A stretch of 64,000 nt of DNA from Certhia americana (taxonomy: Eukaryota; Chordata; Aves; Passeriformes; Certhiidae). This document shows positions 12,170 through 24,907 of the stretch, piece after piece (the stretch's first letter is position 1; the number at the start of each line of letters is the position of its first letter). The notes below the pieces were generated by a model, which ran no database searches, was not told where the DNA came from, and worked only from the letters and a program-made list of their open reading frames with translations. A program made the translations under genes and the position numbers. The stretch lies in assembly GCA_018697195.1 (NCBI GenBank), contig CM031878.1, forward strand, positions 3,354,063 to 3,418,062, in the 5' to 3' direction.

Positions 12170-12744
12170 TGTATTAGTTTAAATCCAGCCAGCAGCTAAG
12201 CACCATGCAGAGCCTCACTCATTCCCCTCTGTTGCTGGTAGAGAGGAAGATTTAGAAGCAAACAAAAACAAGTAAATACTTTAATAATTGTTTGTTTGGG
12301 GTATTTTTTTTTTTTAATTTTTATTTATTATTATTATATTAATGGTAATAATAATGAAAAGGAGAGAGAGAGGAATCAAGCCCAAGAGAAACAAGCAATG
12401 TTCACCACTCACTGACCAATGTCCAGTGAGTTCCTAAACAGAAATAGGCAGATCCTGGCCAAATCCCCACAGTTTACATCCTGGGCATGACATTCTGTGG
12501 TGTGGAGTATCCCTTTGGCTAGTTTGGGGCAGCCCTTCTGGCCATGCTTTACCCTGGCTTTTTGTGCACCTGCTCATGGGCAGAACATTGGACATTGAAA
12601 AGTACTTGCCTGGAGTGAGCACTGATGAGCAACAACTAAATTTTCACTGTGTTGTCAATATTATTCTCATTGTAGATACAAAACACAGCACTGTGCCAGC
12701 TACCAGAAAGAAAATTAACTCTACCCTTGATGAAACCAGGACTA
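12170..12744 (+). mobile_element. Solo LTR, avian endogenous retrovirus (ERVL-like family), older copy
   Basis: About 575 bp beginning TGTATTAGTTTAAATCCAGCC and ending AAACCAGGACTA. Internal landmarks shared with the copy at 24.3 kb are CAGCTAAGCACCA (also typical of the family), GAGTATCCCTTTGGCTAG, TTTGGGGCAGCC, a GAGCAACAACTAA block, and CAGCACTGTGCCAGCTACCAG near the right end. An AT-rich expansion lies at 12300-12360. No internal gag/pol sequence flanks it, so it is a solo LTR left by recombination. Target-site duplication is not visible. Family assignment is by memory of avian LTR consensus structure, not by search. Confidence 0.82.
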
Positions 12745-14633
12745 AAGAAAACTATGGAAAAAGCTCATCATCCCTGAAGGACTTCAATAGCTCATTTTTC
12801 ACCAGCATAGTTAGGGTTTAGGGAAAGATCTGTGTGTGGCTCTCACTTCACTTTTTCCCCTGCTCCAGGGCTGAGTGCAAAATGCCATTTTATTAATTTT
12901 TCATGTCTTTGCTGAAGTGTTCATTTCCCTGTGAATCTTGCTCTTGAGCACTGTGTACAAGCCAGTCATCAACCTGTTAACACAGAGAAGGAGGAGTCAG
13001 GAACACTCCTCAGCAGGCAGCGCTGACTGGGGCACAGTGCTGCCCCTCCACCTTCCATACCTCAGGATTTATCCCCTCATTTTCCCCACAGGGGCACACG
13101 TGTGAAAGATGCAATGGGCACAAGTCTTTTACATACTTGTTGCTGTTTTTGCATCATCAAAATCAAGGTTTCAGCCTAACTCTTACATGTTTTTTACTAC
13201 AGTTACCAGTTCAAGAAACTGTTTGAGCATATGCTTAATTAGGGTGGAACTAATGCAAGCTTTTCCAATTTAATCTGCACTTGAGTGAAGATGCTGTCCT
13301 GAAAGTGAGACAGCAAAGAGCAACTTTGCAAAAATAAAAGTTACCTTTCAAAGTAGTTTATTAATATAGACAGACATATTTATAGAGTGAGCTGTTTGTA
13401 CAAAAATGTGAATTTCTGGGAATGAGGTTGGCTTTCTATATGTTTTTTGCAGTAGGAGGTCAAACTACTTGAATGTAGAAACTTTTCCAGAATTTAATTA
13501 CAGCTCATTATGATGTTATTAATAATAAGAGCATGACCTAGCATTTAAAGAAATTAAGATTAATCATCTTAATAATCTTTGATTTTTAAGATTTGGTAGT
13601 ATTCTCGTCATAATGACTCACTTTTTTTTTCCCCTAGATGAGTTAGGAAGTTAGAGATTTGCTTTTAATCATATCTAACAACTTGCCTCAGAATAGCAAC
13701 ATTAGATTCATGCAGTATAACATTGTTTAAGGTGTGCAGTCATGAAAATAAAGAGAAAAAAAGTCCCTTATCTCCCCCACCTCCCAAAAACATGGTACAT
13801 AAAAGTAAATGAGGGGGAAAAGATGTTAATATCTCATCCACAATATCCAAATTTTACTATATAAAATCTATGTAAAACGATAACTTCAAAACCTCTGAGT
13901 AAATTGTTTGATAAAACACATTACTTCAAGAAGATCCAGGAAATCAGTAATTTTAAAATGACATTAAAGCACATCATTGCACTTGAAACTCAAGATGTTA
14001 AATGTCTACAAAATATCAAAATTTGGGTTTCAGCATTAGTCATTTACATTGCTAATCAGATAGTTTTGCTGATCAGAACCCCAGAGCCTGTCTGGGACTT
14101 AGGGTACTTTGTGTAGTTTATTTGGAATTGATCTGTATTGGGTTTGATACAGCTTAGTGTCTTCATCCACCTTCTCCTGATGAGTATTGTTTCTAAATGA
14201 AAAGAAGGATGGATCCTCCCTTATATCATTACTGTATTTATTTCCCCTGCCACTCAGGAAATGTTCTTTCTGTTTCCATCTGTGTCATTTTTCCCACTGA
14301 CTACAATTTAAAAAATGTTAATAAGGAGCGAAATATGTCTTGTCAATATTTTTAGTCATCTGGTACAAGAACTGACACAAATATGCAGGTGTGTGTGCTT
14401 CTGTATGTTCTAGCACCAACACTGTGCTCAGTGCAGGATATTCAACAGCACCATGGGCCACCCCAGAGTATTCCTTTCATAAACAGCTAGGCACTGAAAT
14501 TTGAATTCTCTTTACAATTTCTCTGAGGTGGTGGGGAATACAGGAATTACACTTAATGATGATTTTCATGAGCACAACCATGGAACACTTCTTTCATTCT
14601 TTTCCTTGATATGGCTAATATAGTACTTTACTT
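12745..14633 (+). other. Intron, no recognised content
   Basis: AT-rich unique DNA. The TAAGATTAATCATCTTA hairpin near 13556 is short and probably chance. No gene or repeat recognised. Confidence 0.65.
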
Positions 14634-14735
14634 AAAAAAAAAAAAAACAAACAAAAACACAACCAACAAAAAACCAAAACCAAAAAAAAAACCCAAAAAA
14701 AACCCAACCAACCAATCAATCAACCAACCAAAAAA
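14634..14735. repeat. A/C-rich low-complexity tract with (CCAA)n
   Basis: About 100 bases of A and C (A-runs with CC and CCC), ending in several CCAA/TCAA units. No pyrimidine other than C until the TCAATCAA near its end. Confidence 0.93.
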
Positions 14736-15680
14736 TGTAAAATTTTCCTTGGATTCCTAGATCCATTAATTTCTACATCTTACGATTTCTTGGATTTTAA
14801 AACCTGAGGAAGGATGAGGTGGTTGTTTTGTTGGGTTTTCTAGCCAGCCTGCTCTAAAATCTGAGTGGTATTATGCCAGATGTGCTTGGTCTGGTCCCAT
14901 TTAAACTAGAGACCAAACCTTGTTACCTTGCTATCACTGTTTGAAACCTTCCTAGAGACTAATTCAAGCCCCACACCAGCTAATGTCACTGAGTCCTGGA
15001 AAATTTTCCCCTGAAGCCAAACCCTAGGATTATGCTGGGTGAGGGTGGTCAGGCTGAAAGAGCTCAAATCTTCAGAGTTATTCTGGCATTTTCACTTCAT
15101 TCTGAACTGATGCAGGAATGTGGGTGTCAGGCAGCATCCCTCTGATCTCTCCTGCCCTCTTTCTCAACATATTGTATGAAGAAAAGTGTGTGGGTTTTCT
15201 CCATTTAATTAAAAATAGAGATTTTTTACCCTAATAATTTTTATTAATAGGTTGTTTGTTAGAGATCAGGAGGAGATTGAAGACATTTGTGTGTTTTGTG
15301 TAGTCAAAAGAAGGAGATAGAAGAAGAGGAAAGAGAAAGTAGAGATGAATTATGCTATCCTTGGAGTGAAATACACCTTGAGCACTCTCCAGACCTGTGG
15401 GCTCTGGATTGGGGTACAGACCCAAGTTTCTCCTTTCCAGTGCAACCCACTGAAGGAATACTGCTCATGGAGAAGTTGTACTTCCTTTTAGCCCCATTTT
15501 CTTCCCATCTGGAGTGAAAGAGATGATTTCACTGATGATTGCCTGTGGCTGCAAGATGACTGGTGATGGCAGTAAACTTTTCAAGATTATAAGGCTCTCA
15601 AAACTGGGAGGGGGTTAGAACTTGAGAATTATTGATTTGATTTTGAGGATCTGCAATGCTGAGAATCCTTGAGATCTGCC
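14736..15680 (+). other. Intron, no recognised content
   Basis: Mixed-composition unique sequence; no recognised gene or repeat. Confidence 0.65.
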
Positions 15681-15833
15681 AAGAAAGAAAGAAAGAAAGA
15701 AAGAAACAAATCCCCACCAAGACACAAACAAACAAAAACAAAAACCAAACAAACAAAAATACCAAAACCAAATGAAAATAAAACAAATGAAGAAAAAAGC
15801 AAAACAAATCCCAAACAAACAAATAAACAAAAG
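15681..15833. repeat. (AAAG)n followed by A/C-rich tract
   Basis: Six AAAG units, then about 125 bases of AAAC/AACA-type sequence. The F/C/L-rich minus-strand ORFs and the K/N/T-rich plus-strand ORF here are translations of this tract. Confidence 0.93.
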
Positions 15834-17744
15834 AATGGTAGATTTAAAGATATCATAGATGGGTCAGCCTGAAAATCCTTTGGTAAATATCAGCACTTCA
15901 GACATGGTGGCGTCTGCAAAAAATTCTTGAGTCCCCAAGTAAGTGTAATATAAGAATGTTAAAGGATTTAATGTTAATACGCTCCTGTATTTTGAGACAG
16001 AGAGTATTTCACTGTCTGATGTCTTTGCTCTTGTTATGGTTTTGACCTTATTGATAATTATTTGTGAAGAACAAGGAGTTAAGTGTGGGACTGGTTCATA
16101 GGTTAATTAATTACTGCTTTTCCTTGTTTAAAGCAGACAGTCCTTTGCGTTTTAGTACAAGGGAATTGTATGCAAGATAATTTTGTGTAAGGATAATTAC
16201 TAGATTAAAAAATCTCCACCAAATTTACTAAATTTCTGGGGAAGAATTTTGTTGTATTCAGTGTTTCTTGTTTTTCACTCACTGTGGAATCTGGAGTACA
16301 AAGCCATGACTAGATGGAGCATAGTGCTAAAAAATGCCTTTTTTTACTCTGTTCTGGAAATATTTCCCCAAATTCCTATTAACAAGACTGAAGAAATTCA
16401 CAATATTAATAATAATAGTAATAATAGTTACAATAATAATAACTGAATTTTTCTTTATGTCAAAATATGTCTATCTAAGGCACAATTAGTTTTTCAGAAC
16501 TTGCTAAAGAATATCCCACTGTTTCTACCATTATTCTGTGAACAGAAACACTGACAAGCTTTCCACTGCTGGCAACTTTTATTTCATTTAAATTTAACTC
16601 ACACACACAAAAAATACTACTTTGACTAATTTTAAATCCCTATCATATAAAAAATAATTTTATATTTGTCCCGATTGCCTGACATTTTCAATATGGAACA
16701 TCCTTAAAAGAGAAATTGTTTTTTATGGAGCACAGGTAAAAAGGCCATGAGGGAAACTGAAGATAATTAATGAAAAAAAAGCCTCATAAAAAACAGTGGA
16801 ATAGTTCCAGTGGGATTTTTTTTTTTCATTCTACTTGTGCAATAAAGTTAAAGGCTTGTTGTTATGCCAAAATTACACAGTAGTGCAGAAATCTTTATTT
16901 TTGTAATCAGCAAATTTCTTAACCTTGTGACTATATAGTCTGCTCTTTTTCAGAAGTGTGCTTCACTAAAGCAAGATAGGATTGGAATGGCTGTTTCCCT
17001 TCAAAAATTAAAAATATAAAGAAACAGCAAACTTTCACATTTCAAAATACTTCCGTAAAAAAAAAAAAAAAAGTTACTTACACAGAAAATTAACACAATG
17101 CAATGAATGAAATGTAATGAAAAAACTACCATGGTACCTGAAATTAAGTAATGAGCTGAAACCCCATAAGGCCATTATCAACTTAAATGTATTAAGTCTT
17201 CAATTTCTTCAATACATGGTTTTACTTGTCTAGATAGTGATTGAAAATGGATAATTTAGGTTATCTCCACTTTTCTACAGTGATGGAAGCATCAACAGAG
17301 CCTGTATTATATCCTTTTTCCTTCTGAGTATGCTTCTCATTGAAATTCTGCAGTCTGAGGAAAGCCAGACCTTAATGTTCAGCCTTTACCTGCCTCAATA
17401 TCTGTGGTTTTATCTTGATGAATAATGCACCTGAATGACAGGATTTTGTAGTACTGTATTCTGAACAATTACAGGAAAGACAGAAAATGCTGAGGTGACA
17501 TTGGATAACAGATATGTCGGTACTTAAAACTAAAAAATGGTGTAATGAAATTAAGTTTAGTTCATTATTTATATAAGGATATATATTTATATAAGGCGTG
17601 GTGGCCATAGAATATCTGCAGAACAAAAGCTTACCAAAATTTGGAATTAGGAGGTTAGGTTTGAGGGTTCTTTAGTAGGCTTTCTAAATTCAATACTTGG
17701 GCAGCTTATAAAAATGCTAGAAAGGAGAGGTTGTAAAACTAACT
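15834..17744 (+). other. Intron, no recognised content
   Basis: AT-rich, with an (ATA/ATT)-type stretch near 16405-16442 and an A16 run near 17057. No gene or repeat family recognised. Confidence 0.65.
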
Positions 17745-17958
17745 GATAATATATCTGGTAACAAATCATCAGGAACAGATGGTATGCACCCAAGAGTTCC
17801 AAGAGAGTTCAAGTATAAAATTGCTGAACTATTAACTGTGCTTAAAATGGAATCAGCAACAGGGAAATGGAAGATGGCACGTGCAGAACAGTCCAGGGAG
17901 CTGCAGACCAGTACATCTGAGTTTTGCTGAAAAAATTCATATCTACTACAAGAAAGAG

Positions 17959-18020
17959 TAGGAATAACGAATATATGAACAAACATATATAAATAGGAAT
18001 AACAAATATGTGAACAAATA
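17959..18020. repeat. Two imperfect ~27-bp tandem units
   Basis: TAGGAATAACGAATATATG with its following AACAAACAT (17959-17985) recurs as TAGGAATAACAAATATGTG with AACAAATAT (17994-18020), with two or three mismatches. Confidence 0.85.
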
Positions 18021-18145
18021 TCATTTTAGACACAAAAAGTCATTGTGGCTTTCAGAAAGGTAACGTGTGCGTGACAAATTAAGTCAACAAATATACAAGG
18101 AACAGGATTACGGCCATAATGTTCATCAACTTCCAAAGAGTTTTG

Positions 18146-18153
<8 letters not shown>

Positions 18154-18191
<38 letters not shown>
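18154..18191. repeat. A38 homopolymer
   Basis: An uninterrupted A-run inside the degraded CR1. Confidence 0.95.
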
Positions 18192-18196
<5 letters not shown>

Positions 18197-18430
18197 AGAA
18201 AGATATGTCACATGTTACTAAATGTCAAAAAGAAGAGCTAAAAAAGGTAGGGATAGATGGTGAAAAATGAAAAGTGATTACATTTGTAAGTCCAGGCAGA
18301 TATAGATAGTCTTCTTTGAAACAGATCCATCAATGTCTGGGCAAAAGGGTGATAGACTTTCGATTTAACTCTTTTGATAAGTATTTAACTCTATTTTAGG
18401 TGGTAAAAATAATGGTTAATCATGATGAAG

Positions 18431-18480
18431 TTTAAGATCAATTCTCAATATATTTAGAGGTTTAAGATTAATTCTCAATG
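18431..18480. repeat. Short tandem duplication, period 30
   Basis: TTTAAGATCAATTCTCAAT and TTTAAGATTAATTCTCAAT occur 30 bases apart with one mismatch. Confidence 0.85.
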
Positions 18481-18700
18481 TTTTAAATAGATTGGGTATA
18501 CAATTTCCCTAGCAATACAAGATTGGAGGAGAATATGACACAAAATGAAAATTCTCTCCTACAGAGTGCACAGCTAAACTATGGAACTCATTGCTGTAGG
18601 AATTACAAATTTAAAAGAATTTTTTTATGGGTTAAAAAAGCAATTCAACCAGATATGCAAGGAGTTTTAAAGGAAAACATGACATTCCTAATTCAGGAAG

Positions 18701-20126
18701 TGCCTGAGCCTTAGATTCCCCAAAGATGCAAGGAGACAGCAGTAGCATTTCCTATATTTCATCTACTTTCATGTCTTGTCTCTGAGCAAGTTGCTGCTGT
18801 TGATGGCAGCATGGAGAGACACGACAGAGCTGTGGTCTAATTTATTCAGTGTCACTGCTGTTCTGCTGTAACATGTATATAAGATGAACCATAACAACTG
18901 AATTTGAGTGGGCAAACACACAGAAGTCTCATGAAAACATTCATTTACATAAGTATTTACATTTCCATGCACTCATATATTATACATTAATGTGTACAGC
19001 AGTATTAACACAGTGTTAATATAGAGTAATCACTGTAGTTGTATTATGATTGTATGATTATTATATAATCATTGATATTATATGATAATTACTGCTAACG
19101 ATTGTTGGTATGGGTTTCCTCTGGGATTCTTTCTGTTTTCTTGTCTCTTTTTCTGAGGTACTTCATTTTCCAAGCAAATGTTAGCTTGAAGCAGATGTTC
19201 AGTCTGCACTATAAAACAGTCCAGAACACTGGTCCCAAGAGATCTTTCTTTTCAAAAGTCTATGAATCTTTTAATACTCTTTCATTTTAAGTTCAGGGAG
19301 ATTGCTAGAAGTAGTCATATTTATTAGAATAATTTCTGATGAGGAAATAAAAAAAATCATTAGATAACAAAGCCAATTCAATTAAAACTAAAGGTTACCA
19401 GAAACGTTTCTTATATGTGTGGTGGTGTTCTCTAACCTAAAATACATTTTAAATGCACACATAATGCAAGAATCAGGAGTGGTGTTAGAGATAACCCAGG
19501 CACCCGGACCTCTACTCATCAGATCAAACATCAAATAACGTTGTATCCCTCATACATGATTATATGCATTGTCTCATTTCACAGCAGAAAATAACAAGTA
19601 GTAAGGGATTCAGCGAAGATTCACATTCAGTGAAGAGATTCACTGATGCAAGCTCCAAAGCCTAAGGCTGACATTGCCTTTCAAAACAATTTTGGCTATG
19701 AGTACTTACAAACAGATGTCAGGCTGGGGAAAAAACTGATCAGCAGTGCCACTAATTTGATGTCCTCAATGCTTCACTAGCTGGATGATTTCCCATCCTG
19801 GACTACTGGCCCATTAAACCTGTCTTTTATTACACAGTCATAAAGCTGAATGACAGAAAATACATAATTAAGACTAGTCAAATAGAAGGCAAAGGATCTA
19901 TGTTGATCCCATTTGTCTGAGATAGTGAGGGACAAATTGGAATCTGAGGGCTAATATAGAACAACATTAAAGTGTTTTCTTTTTGTAACACAGAGTTAAG
20001 ATCTTTATAGCTATGTGGGGAAAATGCTAGGTGCATAGACAGAACTATTATCCCAGTTATTTGATGTGTTGGGAATAAAAAATCAGACATATTTCCTAAG
20101 GTCTTTGTGTTACATTAATTTTTTCT
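18701..20126 (+). other. Intron, no recognised content
   Basis: AT-rich unique sequence; apart from the palindrome at 19003 nothing stands out. Confidence 0.6.
19003..19021. repeat. Perfect 19-bp palindrome
   Basis: TATTAACAC, a central A, then GTGTTAATA: 9-bp arms around one base, in AT-rich DNA. Possibly chance. Confidence 0.8.
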
Positions 20127-21001
20127 CCTAGGATGAGGAGTCTGGATAAGAACTTTGTCAGTGGCATGGGCAGTGCAATCAAAGGCACCCTCACTTACCT
20201 CGGTGATGACGCCCAGAGGAAGCTGGACAGGCTAGAGTGGTGGAAATTTCTGAAGACTGTAAAGTCCAATAAGGCCAAGTGCCAGGTCCTGCACGTGGGT
20301 CAGGCCCATCCCAAACACAAGTAAAGGCTGGGCAGAGAAGAGAGAGCAAACCTGGGAAGAGGGACCTGGGGGTGTTGGTTGATGAGAAGCTCCAGATGAC
20401 CCAGCCACATGCACAGGCAGCCCAGAGAGCCCCAGCTGTGTCCTGGGCTGCAGCAGAAGAACTGTGGCCAGCAGATCAAGGTGGGCAGGGATTCTGTCCC
20501 TCTGCTCCTCTCTGGTGAGAGCCTACCAGCAGTGCTGCATCCCGCTCTGAGGCTTCCAGCATTGGAATGATGTGGAGCTTCTGGAGCAAATCCAGAGGAA
20601 GCCACAGGGATGCTTCCAAGGCTGGGAGACCTCTCATATGGAGGGAGGCTGGGGGAGCTGGGGATGTCTAGGCTGAAGAGGAGAAGGATCCAGAGAGACC
20701 TTAGAGCCCCTTCCAGAGCCTAAAGGGAATCTCTAGGGAGGAATTTTGGGCAAGGTTCTGAAATGACAGGACAAAGGGGAATGGCTTTAAACTGAAAAAA
20801 GGGGAATTTCAGATTAGGTATTAGGAAGAAATTCTTCCCAGTGAAGGTGGTGAGGCCCTGACACAGGTTACCCAGAGAAGGTGTGCCTGCTCCTGGATCC
20901 CTGGAAGTGTCCAAGGTCAGGCTGGAAGGGGCTTGGAGTAACCTGGGATAGTGGAACCCCCATGACAGGCAGTCAGAATGAAATTAACTTTACGGTCTCT
21001 G
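20127..21001 (+). mobile_element. CR1 LINE, longer 3' copy (ORF2 end plus 3' region)
   Basis: About 875 bp. The start translates to a piece following the RT core (SLDKNFVSGM.., then KAKCQVLHVG, the usual 'NKAKCRVLHLG' block), followed by GGGACCTGGGGGTGTTGGTTGA, GAAGAAATTCTTCCCAG and CCTGGATCCCTGGAAGTGTC. Frameshifts and stops break the ORF. The terminal 8-bp repeats are worn. Inactive. Confidence 0.92.
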
Positions 21002-21460
21002 ACTTCATCAAAGCAGAAGTTTCAACTTGTTTGCTGCAACTTCATTGCTCCTTCAGATAAGATAAATAATGAAAAGATCGCCAGAACTGAAGCTTCAGTA
21101 TCATATGCACATTTGACGTGGGCAAATTAAAGCTGCCAAACTAAGACCCAAGTGTTTGTTTGCCTTTGAGCTGAACTTTTGACTGCAGAGACATATTAAA
21201 GATGCTTGGTAATTGCCACTCTGTTCTCATTTACCAAAGCTGTAAACACCACCTCTGCATTCAATTGTTCAGGAAGAGTCTCTATGATTGTACTCATCCT
21301 GATGTGAAATGCTGCAACTGTAAAAGCAGACTACTTCTACTGAATAAGTATTAATATTTCAGGAAAATTTTAAATGCTTGCTCTGTTCCAACTGTCTCTT
21401 TCTTCATGCAGTTTGTTTTCCTAACATCTGCCATCTTGTAAACTTTTTAGCAAGAAAATT

Positions 21461-21504
<44 letters not shown>

Positions 21505-24327
21505 TACAGTATTTACTTGTTTTTTAAAATCTTATAAGAATTTCTGAAGTTACTAGTCATACTAAATAACTTCAGGTATTCACAGGATGTACTGTCATAT
21601 ATTATAATGTAGCATAATATACCATGTCTCATTATTCTTTGCTCTGATTCTTGAAGTAAAGGGTGGAACTCTTGACCAAGATTAATGACTTGGGCCTAAA
21701 AAAAATCAGTCTAATCTAATAACTTTGAATTTTAATAGCTTTTGAGTTTAATACAGCTGTTGCCTCAGTCCTGTTTTACTCAGAAGTGTGGGTAGTGTGG
21801 CTTTTTCCATGACTGATCTGCAGGTTTTGCTTTTTTGGCCTGCCTGCTAATCAATTTTAAGAATCAGTAAATATCTGTGTGTGTTTCAGAGAAAAAGATA
21901 CACTTAAAGAGCCTTCAGCAACAATAGACCATTAATGTGGATTGGAGACTGATAAACCTTGTCTGCAATTTCCATTAACAGTTTCTAGTTTCTTCCTTTC
22001 ATTTCTTCTGTTAATCTGTTATCTTTAAGCTTTGTCTTGTGTTTGCTTCACAGACGCATCATTAAGGGGCAAAGCCTGGGAAAAAAAAATCAGATTATTT
22101 CTTTTTAATAGAAGAGAAGACTAATTTGTTGTGCTACAGACTAAATAACATTTTAGTGATGATTAGGGGTGTATAAATAGTTTTCAATAAGAGAGATTAA
22201 TGAAGATTTGATAACCATTATAGCAAAATATTGAGGGCAAACTGCTAATACATTGGCATAACTGATTTTATGAACTCATTTTATTTCAATTCCTAATGTC
22301 ATACAAAAAAGTGTCTTTGAATGTCAGAGAAGCATATACAAATATAATTTTCTAAGCAAAATAGAGTAGTTAGGAATATGCAGCAAAAAATATCTGAGCA
22401 ATTATGTAAATTGTTTTGACTCTTGGAAATCAGAATTTAACTAAGCACTTTCGTTTTACTGCAATATTTTTATTATTATTATTATTATTTCACCTTTAAT
22501 AGAGGCTATTTTGTGTGTGGATGAACCAGAAGATTATGTTGTAGCTAGCAAGAATGTTAACATAATTTTTGGTACACTGTGTTAATAAAACAAGTGTAAT
22601 GAGCCATAGTGGTGTGCAATATCAGGTCAATGTGAGAATTAAACTGCAAGTAATTATAATACTAAGATTGGTTGTATTCTAATTATCCTATGGGTAATAG
22701 TACAGAGTTGATTGTCTGAAACTAAAATTATTTGGGATGAAGTTGTTTTAGTATAGATGAATATTAGCTGATGCACTGTCATTGAAGTGATATTGTCATT
22801 TGTTTTTTTCAGTAAAAAATACCCCTCAAATAAGCAGTTGGAATTTTCTTCTGAATTAAAATGCAAAATGTGCTGGATTGTGAGGAACACTGACACTAGC
22901 TCCCTGCACTTATTCTGTTTTTTATGTGTAAGTAATGTTAAGCAAATTTGTATTCCACGTATCTCATAATGCAAGAACATGACTGTAAAAATGATCTCTA
23001 TAAAACTGCTAATTACCAGGGAGAAGCAGTAGATGGATATAGTTATATTCTGAGCACAAATTGGACACCAGTCTTGAGTGAATATTCACTTCATGCACAA
23101 GCTGTTTGAATTCAATCATTCTTAATTGAGAAGTTCAGTAAAATTTCCAGTTGTACTGAAAAATGGTGGGGAAAGAGTTGGGGTTTGTTACAGTAGTACA
23201 TCAACATAAAAGACACTGCTAGAAGTATACCCTCATTGGATGGGACTCCCCTCATCTGCCAAACCTAAAAAACCCCTGTGATTCAGTTGACTAAATTTGG
23301 TCTTTTCACCCAATCCATCACTCTTCAATGGGAGCAACAAATGTTCTGTGCAATCATATAATCATCTGTCCTATGTAAAAATAATTCCTTGCTATAGTGA
23401 ACTCTATCTGCACTCTTTTCTTTTTGTGTTATCAGCTGTGGAGGGGGACTGATATTTGGAAAAAAACTGTATGTTCTGTAAAGTATTTGGGTTTAGTTAA
23501 CAAAATAGTTTAGCTTGGTGAATTTTGGCCCAAAGGCAATTGTTTTTAAAGGAAGAATTCTGCAAAGGTCCCAGCATTATCCTCAGCAATTAACAGAGCT
23601 TGGCTTTCTAGTTTAGCTGTTGTTTCAACTGTTTGTAGATATACCTTACACAGAACTTTCACATCAAATAGCATTCTCTCATAACAGTTTTTATCAACAA
23701 TAGAATTTCCAGCAAATTTATCTGTGTTTCTCATTGTGATTGATCTATGAACATGCTTTTCCTTTCATGGATCTCTTTATCACTCAAAAGATAAGAATGC
23801 AGTTCATTTTAGAGGTTGTTCATCAATTTGCTCCAAGACTATTACAAAGAATACTGGCTCATCATAATTTATAATTCTTGCTGCTTAATGGATTGCATTA
23901 CTTACAGGCTTTTGGTTCTGCTTCTTTTCATTCTCCCAGTAAGAGGCCCATAAGCAGGAGCCAAAGCAGGAGCAGACAAGCATGTCCCCACTGCTGGGAC
24001 CAGCTGAGATGTTGCCCTGCTAGATTCCTCTGTCATTTTGAGAAGCCTCACAGTGGAGATTATGAGCCAATTCCCCTTATTTTCTAAGCTGATGAGAATT
24101 CAGGTAATAAGTTTTCTACACGCAAGGAAAGTATTCACCCATGAACAAATTCTTGTTATTGAACTAAATGAAAGATCATTACATACATCAGTGACTTCAG
24201 TGTAAAACCCAGCACTGGGCTGGTTGCTGCTAGACAGCTGCAGGGGCTGAATGCTCTGTAAGGGCAGGGAAACCAGGAATCAGTACTGAAGAGCTGCACC
24301 TTATCACAAGGCTGTTCCTTAGACAAC
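21002..24327 (+). other. Intron, mostly unique
   Basis: Contains the (AT)n at 21463 and an (ATT)n-like stretch near 22470-22489. The 108-codon minus ORF at 22654-22980 and the 69-codon ORF at 23878 have no recognisable domain. No other repeat recognised. Confidence 0.65.
21463..21500. repeat. (AT)19 microsatellite
   Basis: An uninterrupted alternating AT run of 38 bases. Confidence 0.97.
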
Positions 24328-24907
24328 TGTTGTGGTTTAACCCCATTCAAACTCCAACAGGTTTTGGGACCCTTCACAGCCACTAGCTCACTCCCCAACC
24401 AGCAGGATCAGGGAGAGAATTGGAAGAGTAAAAGCTAGAAAACTCATGGGCTGAGATAAAGACAGTGTCATAGGAAAGAAAGAGCCATGCACACAAGCAG
24501 AGCAAAAAAGGGAATTAGTTCCCTGCTTGCCATGGGCAGGCAGGTGTTCAGTCACCTCCAGAGAGCCAGAACCCATCACGTGTAACAGTGACTTGGGAAG
24601 ACAAACACCAACACTCCAAACATCCCCTCTTCTTCCTTCTTCCCTCCACTTTGTACACTGACTATGATGTCACATGGTCTGGGACATCCCTTTGGACACT
24701 TGGGGTCACCTGTCCTGGCTGTGTCTCCTCTCAGTCACCTCCTTCCCCTCCCCAGCCTGGCAGTGCAAAAGGCATCAAAGGCCTGGGCTCTGTGCAAGCC
24801 CTGCTCAGCAATAACAAAAACATCTGTGTTATCAGAGATGACACAGCACAAACTCAAAACACAGCCCCTGGGAAAAATCTAACTCTACCCCAACCAAATC
24901 CAATACA
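24328..24907 (+). mobile_element. Solo LTR, same avian ERV family as the copy at 12.2 kb
   Basis: About 580 bp beginning TGTTGTGGTTTAACCCC and ending AACTCTACCCCAACC..CAATACA. Diagnostic internal blocks are CTCATGGGCTGAGATAAAGA, TATGATGTCACATGGTCTGG, CATCCCTTTGGACAC, CCTGTCCTGGCTGTGTC and CAGCAATAACAAAAACATC. It is less diverged than the 12.2-kb copy. There is no flanking internal proviral sequence. A matching 5-bp target duplication is not obvious (ACAAC on the left, CCAGC on the right). The ORFs at 24388-24968 are translations of the LTR. Confidence 0.88.

Larger units (their letters stand above)
17745..18700 (+). mobile_element. Degraded older CR1 LINE (ORF2 C-terminal part to 3' region)
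   Basis: Matches by eye to an older, AT-rich CR1 group: GATGGTATGCACCCAAGAGT, GAACTATTAACTGTGC, a GGCTTTCAGAAAGG block, CAACTTCCAAAGAG, GGTAGGGATAGATGG, and the 3' block CTACAGAGTGCACAGCTAAACTATGGAACTCATTGCTG split over 18560-18597. Frames are destroyed by indels and stops. A 38-base A-run (18154-18191) and small tandem duplications interrupt it. Boundaries are approximate. Confidence 0.65.

Noticed and set aside
12170..24907. One provirus with LTRs at both ends
   Set aside because: The LTR distance is suggestive, but the interior has no gag/pol/env sequence, contains an older CR1, and the two LTRs differ in divergence.
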